Origin: Sphingobium chungbukense
GTDB taxonomy: Bacteria > Pseudomonadota > Alphaproteobacteria > Sphingomonadales > Sphingomonadaceae
Direction: 5' to 3'
Assembly: GCF_001005725.1 (NCBI RefSeq)
Contig: NZ_LBIC01000013.1
Span: forward strand, 1-64,000
Length of the DNA: 64,000 nucleotides
Shown one piece after another: positions 54,022 through 61,788 of this stretch. A model generated the notes under the pieces. It saw only the letters and a list, made by a program, of their open reading frames with translations, was not told the origin of the DNA and ran no database searches. Each line of letters starts with the position of its first letter. Positions within the stretch are counted from its first letter, which is position 1. A program made the translations under genes and the position numbers.

Positions 54022-54597
54022 GGTCGAATCTCCATCCTTGCGTGTCTCATTTCGTGCCTGCCAGATTCTTCATCATCCCGCGTGGCCGACAGGTGCGCCC
54101 GCGACCAGCGCTTGTACGGCTCAGCCGTCATCCCCGAGAGTTAGCGCACGAACGCCACCGTGTCCCAGACAGGGGATCCGGTGCGTCTTGCCCCCCGCCG
54201 GCTCGGCCGTCAGCTTACACCATGCTTGATAATCCAGGGCTGCTGAGCGGGCGTGAGGCGTTGCGCCACCCCTCGCCAGTTCGGGGCTTGCCGTTAAGGG
54301 CCTTGGCTCACCTCCGATTCCTCCGCGCCGGGGCGATAGATGACAGCCGCTGCACATCTCTCCGTAGAGGCCGACACCGACTGACACCCGTTGCGCCGAC
54401 GCAAAATCCGGCCGCGCCCTTGGCAATCAGCCCGCTGGCACGGCGGTCGAACAGGTCAGTTGCTTGTCCGGCTTACAGATAGCGCCCGATCGCACTGCCC
54501 GGGCTCGGTCACGTCCTGAACTTCGGTGACGTTCAGGACGTGGCTGCGATCTCGATCGGTGGGCGGCCCAGCTTTTCGAGGGCGATCGCGTGACGGG
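53972..54597. other. 626-bp stretch with no intact gene
   Basis: Apart from the PepSY fragment, no convincing coding frame is found. There is a perfect 12-bp inverted repeat at 54510-54542. The area between a recombinase remnant and the next intact genes is where an att site or mobile-element scar might be expected, but I do not recognise one. Confidence 0.5.
54510..54542. repeat. Perfect 12-bp inverted repeat
   Basis: CACGTCCTGAAC (54510-54521) is repeated inverted at 54531-54542 with a 9-bp spacer. No T tract follows, so it may be a protein-binding site or a terminator of the minus-strand genes to its right. Confidence 0.6.
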
Positions 54598-54867
54598 CTA
54601 ACCAACGACGGGATCTTTGACCCACCCCAAGGCATCGTGCAGCTCTGATATGTCGGCGTCGATGATCGCGTACAGGTCTTTATCTTCCTCGCGAAAGAAC
54701 ATGCGCGCCTTCGCTTCGTCTTCGGCAGGGGGAAGCATCGCTCCCAGGCGCTCCGGCCATTTCGCGTCTATGAATCTCATGAGCCGCTTCCAGGCCGCGG
54801 ATCGGGTCTGATGGAGGCTCAGGACGGGAACGCCGTTTACTACAATCGCAAGGATCGTCACCTGCAT
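54598..54867 (-). CDS. Hypothetical 89-aa protein
   Basis: ATG 54867 gives MQVTILAIVVNGVPVLSLHQTRSAAWKRLMRFIDAKWPERLG with a charged C-terminus (ISELHDALGWVKDPVVG). The sequence is a small alpha-beta domain without recognised motif. It follows the ICMT gene by 61 bp on the same strand. A longer frame upstream to 55134 overlaps ICMT and is not supported. Function unknown. Confidence 0.5.
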   Translation of the reverse strand: MQVTILAIVVNGVPVLSLHQTRSAAWKRLMRFIDAKWPERLGAMLPPAEDEAKARMFFREEDKDLYAIIDADISELHDALGWVKDPVVG

Positions 54868-54928
54868 GGTCACATACGCCCCCTCGATTTCGTCATGTTC
54901 GTGATGATCTTGCGGAGGAGGACAACGT

Positions 54929-55678
54929 CTAACCTCCTGGCAGCATGTTGTCGTGTTCTCGAGAACCCTCGCTAACCGGCCCGTCCGTCTGATGGCCTGC
55001 CATTCGAGCATTTCCTGTGAAGGCCAGTCCTGCAATCTCCCGCTTCCAACGCAAGCTGGGGAAGAAGGCGGGAACATGGGCCATGTACTGGCGGTAGCTA
55101 TCGCCGTAGGTCGCGAGCGCGTATCTCTCCTCATGCTTAGCCAAACGAATGTACATCACCACCAGCACTGGAAACATGGCAAGCGTCAGAAGCGTCGGCC
55201 ATTGTAGCAAGAAACCGAGCATGACGAGGATGAACCCTACGTATTGAGGGTGCCGCACCCGGGCGTAGACCCCCGTCATTGCCAATTCGTGTTTGCGCTG
55301 ACTCGTGTGAAGCGCCGTCCACGCGATCGAGATTAGCCAAAAGCCTACACCAATCAGCACAAAGCTGGCGATGTGGAACGGGCCGAAATGCGGATTGATG
55401 CGCCAGCCGAACATCATTTCCAGGATGTGGCCAGCATCGTGGCTCCACCAGTCGACGCCGGGGAAATGCGACTGGAGCCACCCCGACAGCAGGAAGATGG
55501 TGAGCGGGAAGCCATACATTTCGGCGAAGAGCGCGACGATGAACGCACTGAACGCGCCGAAGCTGCGCCAGTCGCGCCGCGTTGCCGGCTTGAAGAAGCT
55601 GAACGCAAAGAGGATGAAAACGGCGGCATTGACCAGCGCGAGCCCCCACAGACCATAGCCATAGTCGGCGTGCGTCAT
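54929..55678 (-). CDS. Isoprenylcysteine carboxyl methyltransferase-like membrane protein
   Basis: The 249-aa protein has about six membrane helices and the ICMT/PEMT core: YARVRHPQYVGFILVMLGFLLQWPTLLTLAMFPVLVVMYIRLAKHEERYALATYGDSYRQYMAHVP (in parts), with the SAM-binding RHPxYxG and the E-E-x-x-L pair. It starts 4 bp overlapping the DUF2933 gene (ATGA), with which it is commonly paired in metal-resistance and stress islands. Substrate unknown; the last 25 residues are hydrophilic. Confidence 0.8.
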   Translation of the reverse strand: MTHADYGYGLWGLALVNAAVFILFAFSFFKPATRRDWRSFGAFSAFIVALFAEMYGFPLTIFLLSGWLQSHFPGVDWWSHDAGHILEMMFGWRINPHFGPFHIASFVLIGVGFWLISIAWTALHTSQRKHELAMTGVYARVRHPQYVGFILVMLGFLLQWPTLLTLAMFPVLVVMYIRLAKHEERYALATYGDSYRQYMAHVPAFFPSLRWKREIAGLAFTGNARMAGHQTDGPVSEGSREHDNMLPGG

Positions 55679-55938
55679 CGCGACTCTCCTTCGATGCGGC
55701 CGTTGGGATTGGCCGGCAAGCCGGCGGGTGCCTGGCCGGGCTCATGGCCATGCTGATGCCCACCTTGGCCGTGGTGCATGAACAGGTGCATGAGCGGGCA
55801 GGCGAGCAGGATGAGATAGGGCAGCACACCCAGGAAGTGCGCGGTATGCTCGGTAATGAGGAAGAAGCTGGCGACGAGCAGGAAGCCGATCAGAACGATC
55901 TTGCCGCGCTTGCGCATGCGATGGTCATGTTCGCCCAT
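55675..55938 (-). CDS. DUF2933 membrane protein
   Basis: ATG 55938 gives 87 residues: a basic start (MGEHDHRMRKRG), two membrane segments (IVLIGFLLVASFFLITEHTAHFLG and LPYLILLACPLMHLFM) and an H-rich tail (MHHGQGGHQHGHEPG) with the HLFMHHG pattern of DUF2933. It may bind metal. The gene is the first of the pair with ICMT and its stop overlaps that start. Confidence 0.82.
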   Translation of the reverse strand: MGEHDHRMRKRGKIVLIGFLLVASFFLITEHTAHFLGVLPYLILLACPLMHLFMHHGQGGHQHGHEPGQAPAGLPANPNGRIEGESR

Positions 55939-56189
55939 ATGCCGTTCTCTTCTAGTCAACGTCCAGCCTGCATAGGCTCGAGTCCAAGGAGCAAGGTATA
56001 AGTAGAGACCGAAGTCCGAAGGGCATCGCGCAAGCATGGGTAAGGTGATCGATCGGATCGGCCACCGGTGTTCGCGCGACGCAACTGTCGGGAGCAGCAG
56101 TCGTGCTGCGGCTTTTGCGTATAGGCGTGCGGCGTCCGCGAATCAAAGCTGCGCTCACGAACATAATCGTGAGAGGCAGGCCCGCGTCC

Positions 56190-57650
56190 ATGCACAAGAG
56201 AAAGAAACGGCACCATTCCCGCAACCAGTCCGGCGTGACCGTCCTCGAGCGCGAAGCAAGGATCGATCTGGCTAAGCGCCCGGCCGATGGTCTCGGCGTC
56301 GCCTTTCTCGGCGCATCGGGAACGGTCACAGGGTCGCGTTATCTGGTGGACGATGGTGAAACTCAGATCGTTGTCGATTCCGGCCTGTTTCAAGGACCCA
56401 GGGATCTGCGCCGCCTTAATTGGGCGCCAATTCCACCCGAAGTCGCCGATGTCGGCCAAGTCCTGCTGACCCACGCTCATCTCGATCACTCGGGCGCGCT
56501 ACCGCGCATGGCGCGCCTGGGCTGGGACGGTACCGTCCTTGCCACCCGGGCGACCGCGGCCCTGTGCGAGCTCCTTCTTCCCGACAGCGGTCATCTGCAG
56601 GAAAAGGATGCGGAGTTCGCCAACCGGCACGGCTTCTCCAGGCACCAGCCGGCGCTGCCGCTCTACACCCAGGCTGACGCGCGTCTGGCATTGCAGCTCT
56701 TCCGGCCGATCGAGTTCGGAGCGTGGCATGCAGTCACGGACGGCATCAGGGTGCGCTATCATCGCGCCGGCCACATCCTCGGCGCGGCGTCGATCGAGAT
56801 CGACTGGAAGGGGCGGACAATCCTCTTCTCAGGCGACATCGGCCGTTACGGCGATTCGGTGATGAAAGATCCCGAGCCGCCCGCGCGCGCCGACTATGTC
56901 CTGGTGGAATCGACCTATGGCGATCGGCGCCACGAGCAGGTCGATCCGACAAAGACGCTTGGAGATCATGTCGAACGATGCGTCGAGAGAGGAGGGACGG
57001 TGGTGATCCCGGCCTTCGCCGTGGGACGGGTCCAGTCGCTTCTCTATCATTTCTCGCGTCTGCGCGCGCAGGGACGCCTCCGCGACATCCCGATCTTCCT
57101 CGACAGCCCGATGGCGATCAACGCGAGCGGGCTGATGTGCGATTTCATGGACGAGCATCGCCTGGCCCGCGCCGAGTGCGAAGCGGCGTGCAGCGTCGCG
57201 CACTATGTGCGCGAAGTGGAGGAATCCAAGGAACTCACCGCCAACCCCGCCCCAAAGGTCATCATCTCGGCCAGCGGAATGGCAACGGGCGGCCGCGTGC
57301 TCCACCATCTCAAGCGCTTCGCGCCGGATGGGAAGAACCTCATCCTCTTCTCGGGCTTCCAGGCGGCGGGCACCCGCGGCGCCGCCATGATCGGCGGCGC
57401 CCGGACGATCAAGATCCACGGCGAGTATATCCCGGTCGAAGCCGAGGTCGCCAACCTGACGATGCTCTCGGCGCATGCCGACAGCGACGAGCTCATGCGC
57501 TGGCTCGGCTCGCTGCACGAGGCCCCGCGCCACGTCTATGTCACCCATGGCGAGCCGACCGGCGCCCACGTCCTGGCGAAGCGTGTCTCGGAGGAACTGG
57601 GCTGGGCATGCAGCGTACCGGCGCTGGGTAGCTGGGGCATGCTCGCGTGA
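56190..57650 (+). CDS. Metallo-beta-lactamase/beta-CASP RNase-like protein
   Basis: ATG 56190 gives 486 residues. The MBL core has TVTGSRYLV, LTHAHLDHSGALPRMARLG (H-x-H-x-D-H zinc motif, about 92-110), AGHILGAASIEI and FSGDIG. The beta-CASP part has STYGDRRHE, FAVGRVQSLLYHF, ASGMATGGRVLHHLKRF, and the C-terminal LSAHADSDEL and THGEPTG. It matches bacterial RNase J/YsgA-like exonucleases of this group (MBL-fold RNA exonuclease). It is the first gene of an operon with phosphorylase and PRPP synthetase, GTGA-coupled. Confidence 0.88.
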   Translation: MHKRKKRHHSRNQSGVTVLEREARIDLAKRPADGLGVAFLGASGTVTGSRYLVDDGETQIVVDSGLFQGPRDLRRLNWAPIPPEVADVGQVLLTHAHLDHSGALPRMARLGWDGTVLATRATAALCELLLPDSGHLQEKDAEFANRHGFSRHQPALPLYTQADARLALQLFRPIEFGAWHAVTDGIRVRYHRAGHILGAASIEIDWKGRTILFSGDIGRYGDSVMKDPEPPARADYVLVESTYGDRRHEQVDPTKTLGDHVERCVERGGTVVIPAFAVGRVQSLLYHFSRLRAQGRLRDIPIFLDSPMAINASGLMCDFMDEHRLARAECEAACSVAHYVREVEESKELTANPAPKVIISASGMATGGRVLHHLKRFAPDGKNLILFSGFQAAGTRGAAMIGGARTIKIHGEYIPVEAEVANLTMLSAHADSDELMRWLGSLHEAPRHVYVTHGEPTGAHVLAKRVSEELGWACSVPALGSWGMLA

Positions 57651-59185
57651 AGCCCGGGATCATCGAGAACGCCGAAGCAGAGTCTGTCGCGACGACGCTG
57701 CGGGCACGCCGCATCGGCCTGTCGGGTGCCGGTAGCGATCTGATCGCGGTCATGCGCCACGACTGTCCCGTCTGCCGCTCGGAAGGTCTTGCGTCCCGCG
57801 CGCAGGTCGCGCTGCGCGCCGGCGGGCGGGAAATCGTCGTCTCGCTGCTGCACAGTTCCGCGGAGACTCCAGCGCCCGGCGAGATCGGCCTCTCGGAATC
57901 CGCATGGCAGCGGCTCGGCGTCAGCGAGGGCGATCCGGTCGAGATCGCGCACGCCCAGCCTCTCGCCTCGCTCGCCGAAGTGCGTCGGCGTATCTATGGC
58001 AATCGTCTCAGTGACGGGGCTTTTTCAGCGATCATCACCGACATCGCCGAGCGACGCTATAGCGATGTCCATCTCTCGGCATTCGTCACGGCCTGCTCAG
58101 CGGTCCCGCTCGATACGGACGAAACGATCAGCCTGACCAGGGCGATGGTCGATGTCGGCGAGCGATTGCAGTGGCCCGGAACGGTCATCGTCGACAAGCA
58201 TAGCGTCGGTGGATTGCCGGGCAATCGCACCACGCCGATCATCGTCTCGATCATGGCCGCGGAGGGCCTGATCATGCCCAAGACATCGTCGCGGGCGATC
58301 ACCTCGCCGGCCGGCACGGCGGACACGATGGAGGTGCTGGCACCTGTCGACCTCGACGTTTCCGCAATCCGCAAGGTGGTCGAGCGCGAAGGCGGCTGCA
58401 TCGCCTGGGGCGGCGCCGTCAACCTCAGCCCTGCCGACGATGTGATCATCGGCGTGGAACGGGTGCTCGATATCGATGCCGTCGGGCAGATGGTCGCCTC
58501 GGTGCTGTCCAAGAAAATCGCGGCCGGTGCGACCCATCTGGTCATCGACATCCCGGTCGGGCCGACCGCCAAGGTACGCGGAGCCGATGCCGCCGACACG
58601 CTCGAGCGGGCGCTGAGCTCTGTCGCCCAAGCCTTCGGGCTTCGCACGCGCGTGATGCGCGGCCCCGGCGCCGAGCCGATCGGACGGGGCATCGGTCCGG
58701 CGCTCGAGGCGCAGGATATCCTTGCCGTGCTCCAGGGGCAGCCGGGCGCCGAGGATCTCGCCCACCGGGCCTGCGAGCTGGCGGGAGGACTGCTTGAGCT
58801 CGCGGACGCAGCCCCGGCCGGCGAAGGCTATGCGCGTGCGCGGGCGTGCCTCGAAAGCGGCCGGGCCTGGGCCAAGTTCCAACGTATCTGCGAAGCGCAG
58901 GGCGGCATGCGGGCTCCACCGGTCGCCCGGTTCCAACAGGATATGATCGCTCCCTATAGCGGCCGCCTGGTGAGTATCGACAATCGCAAGCTCGCGACGG
59001 TCGCGAAGCTTGCCGGCGCGCCGATGGCCAAGGCCGCCGGCGTCGCGCTGCAGTGTCGGCTGAACCAGATGGTGGATGCCGGGGCTCCCTTGTGCACCAT
59101 TCATGCCGAGAGCCCGGGCGAGCTCGATTATGCGGCGGCCTATGCGGTGAGCGACGGGCCGATCTTCGGGATTGAAGCGCTATGA
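57647..59185 (+). CDS. Thymidine/AMP phosphorylase-family protein
   Basis: GTG 57647 overlaps the RNase stop and gives 512 residues. The family features are: IVDKHSVGGLPGNRTTPIIVSIMAAEGLIMPKTSSRAITSPAGTADTMEVLAPV (in parts; KHSVGG phosphate loop at about 184-189), then the VIDIPVGPTAK and GRGIGPALEAQDILAVL parts. The N-terminal extension of about 90 residues is typical of AMP phosphorylase-like enzymes, which convert NMPs to base plus ribose 1,5-bisphosphate. It overlaps the prs start by 4 bp. Confidence 0.88.
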   Translation: MKPGIIENAEAESVATTLRARRIGLSGAGSDLIAVMRHDCPVCRSEGLASRAQVALRAGGREIVVSLLHSSAETPAPGEIGLSESAWQRLGVSEGDPVEIAHAQPLASLAEVRRRIYGNRLSDGAFSAIITDIAERRYSDVHLSAFVTACSAVPLDTDETISLTRAMVDVGERLQWPGTVIVDKHSVGGLPGNRTTPIIVSIMAAEGLIMPKTSSRAITSPAGTADTMEVLAPVDLDVSAIRKVVEREGGCIAWGGAVNLSPADDVIIGVERVLDIDAVGQMVASVLSKKIAAGATHLVIDIPVGPTAKVRGADAADTLERALSSVAQAFGLRTRVMRGPGAEPIGRGIGPALEAQDILAVLQGQPGAEDLAHRACELAGGLLELADAAPAGEGYARARACLESGRAWAKFQRICEAQGGMRAPPVARFQQDMIAPYSGRLVSIDNRKLATVAKLAGAPMAKAAGVALQCRLNQMVDAGAPLCTIHAESPGELDYAAAYAVSDGPIFGIEAL

Positions 59186-60066
59186 ACCGTCCCGTGCTGT
59201 TCGCGCTGCCTGGCAGCGAGGCCCTGGCACAGCCGCTATCCGCCGCGCTCGATGCAGAGGTCGGCACGATCGAGCATCGTCAGTTTCCTGACGGGGAAAC
59301 CTATCTCAGGGTCGTAAGCGACGTCAGCGACCGCGAGGTCATCCTGCTGTCGAGTCTCGATCATCCGGACGCCAAGCTGTTGCCGCTGCTGTTCGCAGCC
59401 GACACCGCGCGCGATCTGGGCGCTCGCAGGATCGGGCTCGTCGCCCCCTACCTCGCTTACATGCGCCAGGACATACGCTTCCATGCCGGCGAGGCGGTGA
59501 CGTCGCGAACCTTTGCCGCGATTCTGTCCCGCCATCTCGACTGGCTGGTGACGGTCGATCCGCATCTCCATCGCTATCATGCGTTGTCGGAAATCTACCG
59601 CATCCCGACCCAGGTTGTTCATGCCGCGCCACTTCTGGCCTCGTGGATCAAGCGCAATGTCGCTCGTCCGCTGATCATCGGTCCGGACCTGGAAAGCGAA
59701 CAGTGGGTCTCGCAGGTGGCGGCCGATGCCGATGCTCCGTTTCTCGTGTGCGAGAAAATCCGGTCCGGCGACCGTGACGTCACCATCTCGATTCCGAATG
59801 CCCCAGCGTTTCTCGATCGCCAGCCGGTGCTGGTCGACGATATCGCCTCATCCGGCCGGACCCTCGCCGAGGCGGCGCGCCAGCTGGTCGGCATGGGGTT
59901 CGCGCGACCGGATTGCGTGGTCGTGCATCCGCTTTTCGCCGGCGATGCAGCGCAAGTCCTGGGTGGGCTCGTCGAGAGGATCGTCAGCACGAACGCTGTT
60001 GCGCATACCTCTAATGATATCGACGTGATGCCGGCGATTGCGGAGGCCGTTCGTCACGGAATTTGA
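59182..60066 (+). CDS. prs: Ribose-phosphate pyrophosphokinase (PRPP synthetase-like)
   Basis: The 294-aa protein has the Prs pattern: FALPGSEALAQPL, HRQFPDGETYLRVVSDVSD, PYLAYMRQDIRFHAGEAVTSRTFAAIL and the PRPP loop VLVDDIASSGRTLAEAARQLVGMGF (about 215-240). The catalytic HR-x-Y-x-x and VDPHLH sites are present. It is a divergent, slightly short copy, probably not the housekeeping one. It closes the RNase-phosphorylase-PRPP operon and is followed by a hairpin. Confidence 0.9.
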   Translation: MNRPVLFALPGSEALAQPLSAALDAEVGTIEHRQFPDGETYLRVVSDVSDREVILLSSLDHPDAKLLPLLFAADTARDLGARRIGLVAPYLAYMRQDIRFHAGEAVTSRTFAAILSRHLDWLVTVDPHLHRYHALSEIYRIPTQVVHAAPLLASWIKRNVARPLIIGPDLESEQWVSQVAADADAPFLVCEKIRSGDRDVTISIPNAPAFLDRQPVLVDDIASSGRTLAEAARQLVGMGFARPDCVVVHPLFAGDAAQVLGGLVERIVSTNAVAHTSNDIDVMPAIAEAVRHGI

Positions 60067-60124
60067 ACGGTGCGCTGCGCGTCAGTTCTTCAGTACTCAA
60101 TGCTCAATGCACGATGAAAACGAA

Positions 60125-60144
60125 CGCCCGGCAAACGCCGGGCG
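60125..60144 (+). terminator. Hairpin after the prs operon
   Basis: CGCCCGGC (60125-60132), loop AAAC, GCCGGGCG (60137-60144), 58 bp after the stop. No long T tract follows, but the position and base pairing suit a terminator. Confidence 0.6.
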
Positions 60145-60235
60145 CATTCCCATCCATTGACCCTACACGAGCCCGAACCAATCTTCCGGGAACTTCGCTT
60201 TCGGAGAAAGTCGCGGCAGGAAAGGAGGATATGTC

Positions 60236-60680
60236 ATGTCGCACACACGCTCTTTCCTTGATCCCTTCATCGTTGCTCGGACCCGCAGCTTGAGCCCGAA
60301 GTGAAGCCCGCCATCCTTGCATCCTGGGCGTCCGATCGCTCCGCCGTCGAGGGCCAACCGGCCCTCCGTCGCCCGCCAGCATCCCGGTGCCGGTCGACGA
60401 TGTGATGGCAGCGCTGCGCTGGCTCGATCGCGCTGAGCGCGGCGCGGGCCTGGCATCCTTGGTTCGTCAGGAACAACCCGGTATCGGTGCCATCCTCGCC
60501 GGGAATATCGAAACTGCGACACGGAAGGCGGGCGATCTCTGCGATGATCAGCCTTCGATCTCAAAACCCTATGATCACCGGTTCGTGCTGAATCGGATTC
60601 GCCGTGCCGTAGCGGCGCGCGAGCGGAGCTGCGATCCGCCCCGGACATCGGCGTTACGGCGCGCTGCTGACACAGAATAG
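60236..60680 (+). pseudogene. Decayed gene in three frames (small conserved-type protein plus receiver-like remnant)
   Basis: A strong ribosome site (AAAGGAGG, 7 bp spacer) precedes ATG 60236, which reads MSHTRSFLDPFIVARTRSLSP before a stop at 60302. The next frame continues EVKPAILASWASDRSAVEGQPALRRPPA, and the third IPVPVDDVMAALRWLDRAE. Joined, these give one plausible small protein with two indels near 60298 and 60370. The frame then passes into a degenerate CheY-like end (RQEQPGIGAILAG...ISKPYDHRFVLNRIRRAV), where SKPYD would be the conserved lysine loop. A remnant is more likely than a gene. Confidence 0.45.
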
Positions 60681-61024
60681 CGATTATCAGCTTCTTGCCA
60701 TGACAACATGACGCGTCGAGCTTAGGAGCAACCAGCGCGCTCATCCCCCAAGAGGCGTGCCCACTCCCGGCGGCAGCGTCTTGCGGCGCCTTGCCGCCGG
60801 GAGACCAGAGGGAGCGCCGCCCCGTTCGCAAGAGCGGTCATCTCGCAAAGTTCGGCACATGATGCCGGGTCGCTTACCCCCCTCTCGCCGAGCACCTGCC
60901 TTGCCTGTTGTGATGCGGCGGTATTTCGGCCTTGACCTTGGACCATGGTCCTACCCGTAGAAGGTCTCCCCTTTGAAGCTGTGCCCGCTGGGGTGCGCAG
61001 CAATGCCAACACGTCCGGGGGGCC
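60681..61024. other. 344-bp stretch with no gene
   Basis: No coding frame with family sequence is seen. It should contain the promoter of the FixJ-type regulator; a ribosome site CCGGGGGGCC precedes the 61025 ATG. No strong hairpin found by eye. Confidence 0.5.
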
Positions 61025-61645
61025 ATGGAGAGCAAGCGCGTCGTTCATGTCATTGATGACGAAGAAACAATCAGGAAAGCTGTAGGATTCACATTAAGGA
61101 CAGCGGGATTTGCCGTCGAGACCTATGGCTCGGGAGTCGACTTTCTGAAAATTGCAGATGAAGCTGAAAGAGGTAGCATCGTTCTCGACATGCACATGCC
61201 GGACATGAACGGTCTACAGGTTCAGGCAGCGCTGACGCAGATGGATATAAGCATGCCAGTCGTGATGCTGACCGGCAACGGAGACATTGCGCTTGCTGTC
61301 CAAGCGATGAAGGCGGGTGCTGTCGATTTCCTGGCCAAACCTATCGAACGGCCGCTGCTGCTCGATGCGATAGACCGAGCGTTCGCGCGCATCGACACGG
61401 CCGAGGGGCGCGCTCTCGAAGAAGCCGAGGCATGCCGACAGGTCGATCTACTGACACCGCGCGAACGGGATGTTCTCGAAGGCCTTGCGCAAGGCCTTCC
61501 GAACAAGACCATCGCCTATGATCTGGGCATTTCTTCACGGACGGTCGAAGTCCATCGCGCGAGCATCATGTCCAAGCTTGGAGTCCGTACCCTTGCCGAA
61601 ACCTTGCGGATCGCCTTTGCGGCTGGAATGGGAAGGCCGCTGTAG
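61025..61645 (+). CDS. FixJ-type two-component response regulator
   Basis: The 206-aa protein starts MESKRVVHVIDDEETIRKAV (DD at about 11-12), has the phospho-acceptor VLDMHMPDMNG (about 53-63), VVMLTGNGDIALAVQAMKAGAVDFLAKP with the K of the KP loop, and a C-terminal LuxR-type HTH (LTPRERDVLEGLAQGLPNKTIAYDLGISSRTVEVHRASIMSKLGV). FixJ-like regulators respond to oxygen or redox kinases. No histidine kinase is adjacent; its signal is unknown. It is divergent in direction from oleate hydratase. Confidence 0.93.
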   Translation: MESKRVVHVIDDEETIRKAVGFTLRTAGFAVETYGSGVDFLKIADEAERGSIVLDMHMPDMNGLQVQAALTQMDISMPVVMLTGNGDIALAVQAMKAGAVDFLAKPIERPLLLDAIDRAFARIDTAEGRALEEAEACRQVDLLTPRERDVLEGLAQGLPNKTIAYDLGISSRTVEVHRASIMSKLGVRTLAETLRIAFAAGMGRPL

Positions 61646-61788
61646 GTAAAGGCGGCCAGGGCTGCTGCGGTTGAATCTCTGCGTGTCACCTGATGGCGCG
61701 GACATAGTGCCTGCTGGGATGCATCGACGGTGTTCATCAGCTTTTGGCGGAATTTTCGTGAGCCCAGGCGAAGGGTCGCGCTTGATTG

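Noticed and set aside
54121..54426. 101-codon minus-strand frame in the gap right of the recombinase remnant
   Set aside because: Composition is low-complexity and no family is recognised; no ribosome site or neighbour coupling.
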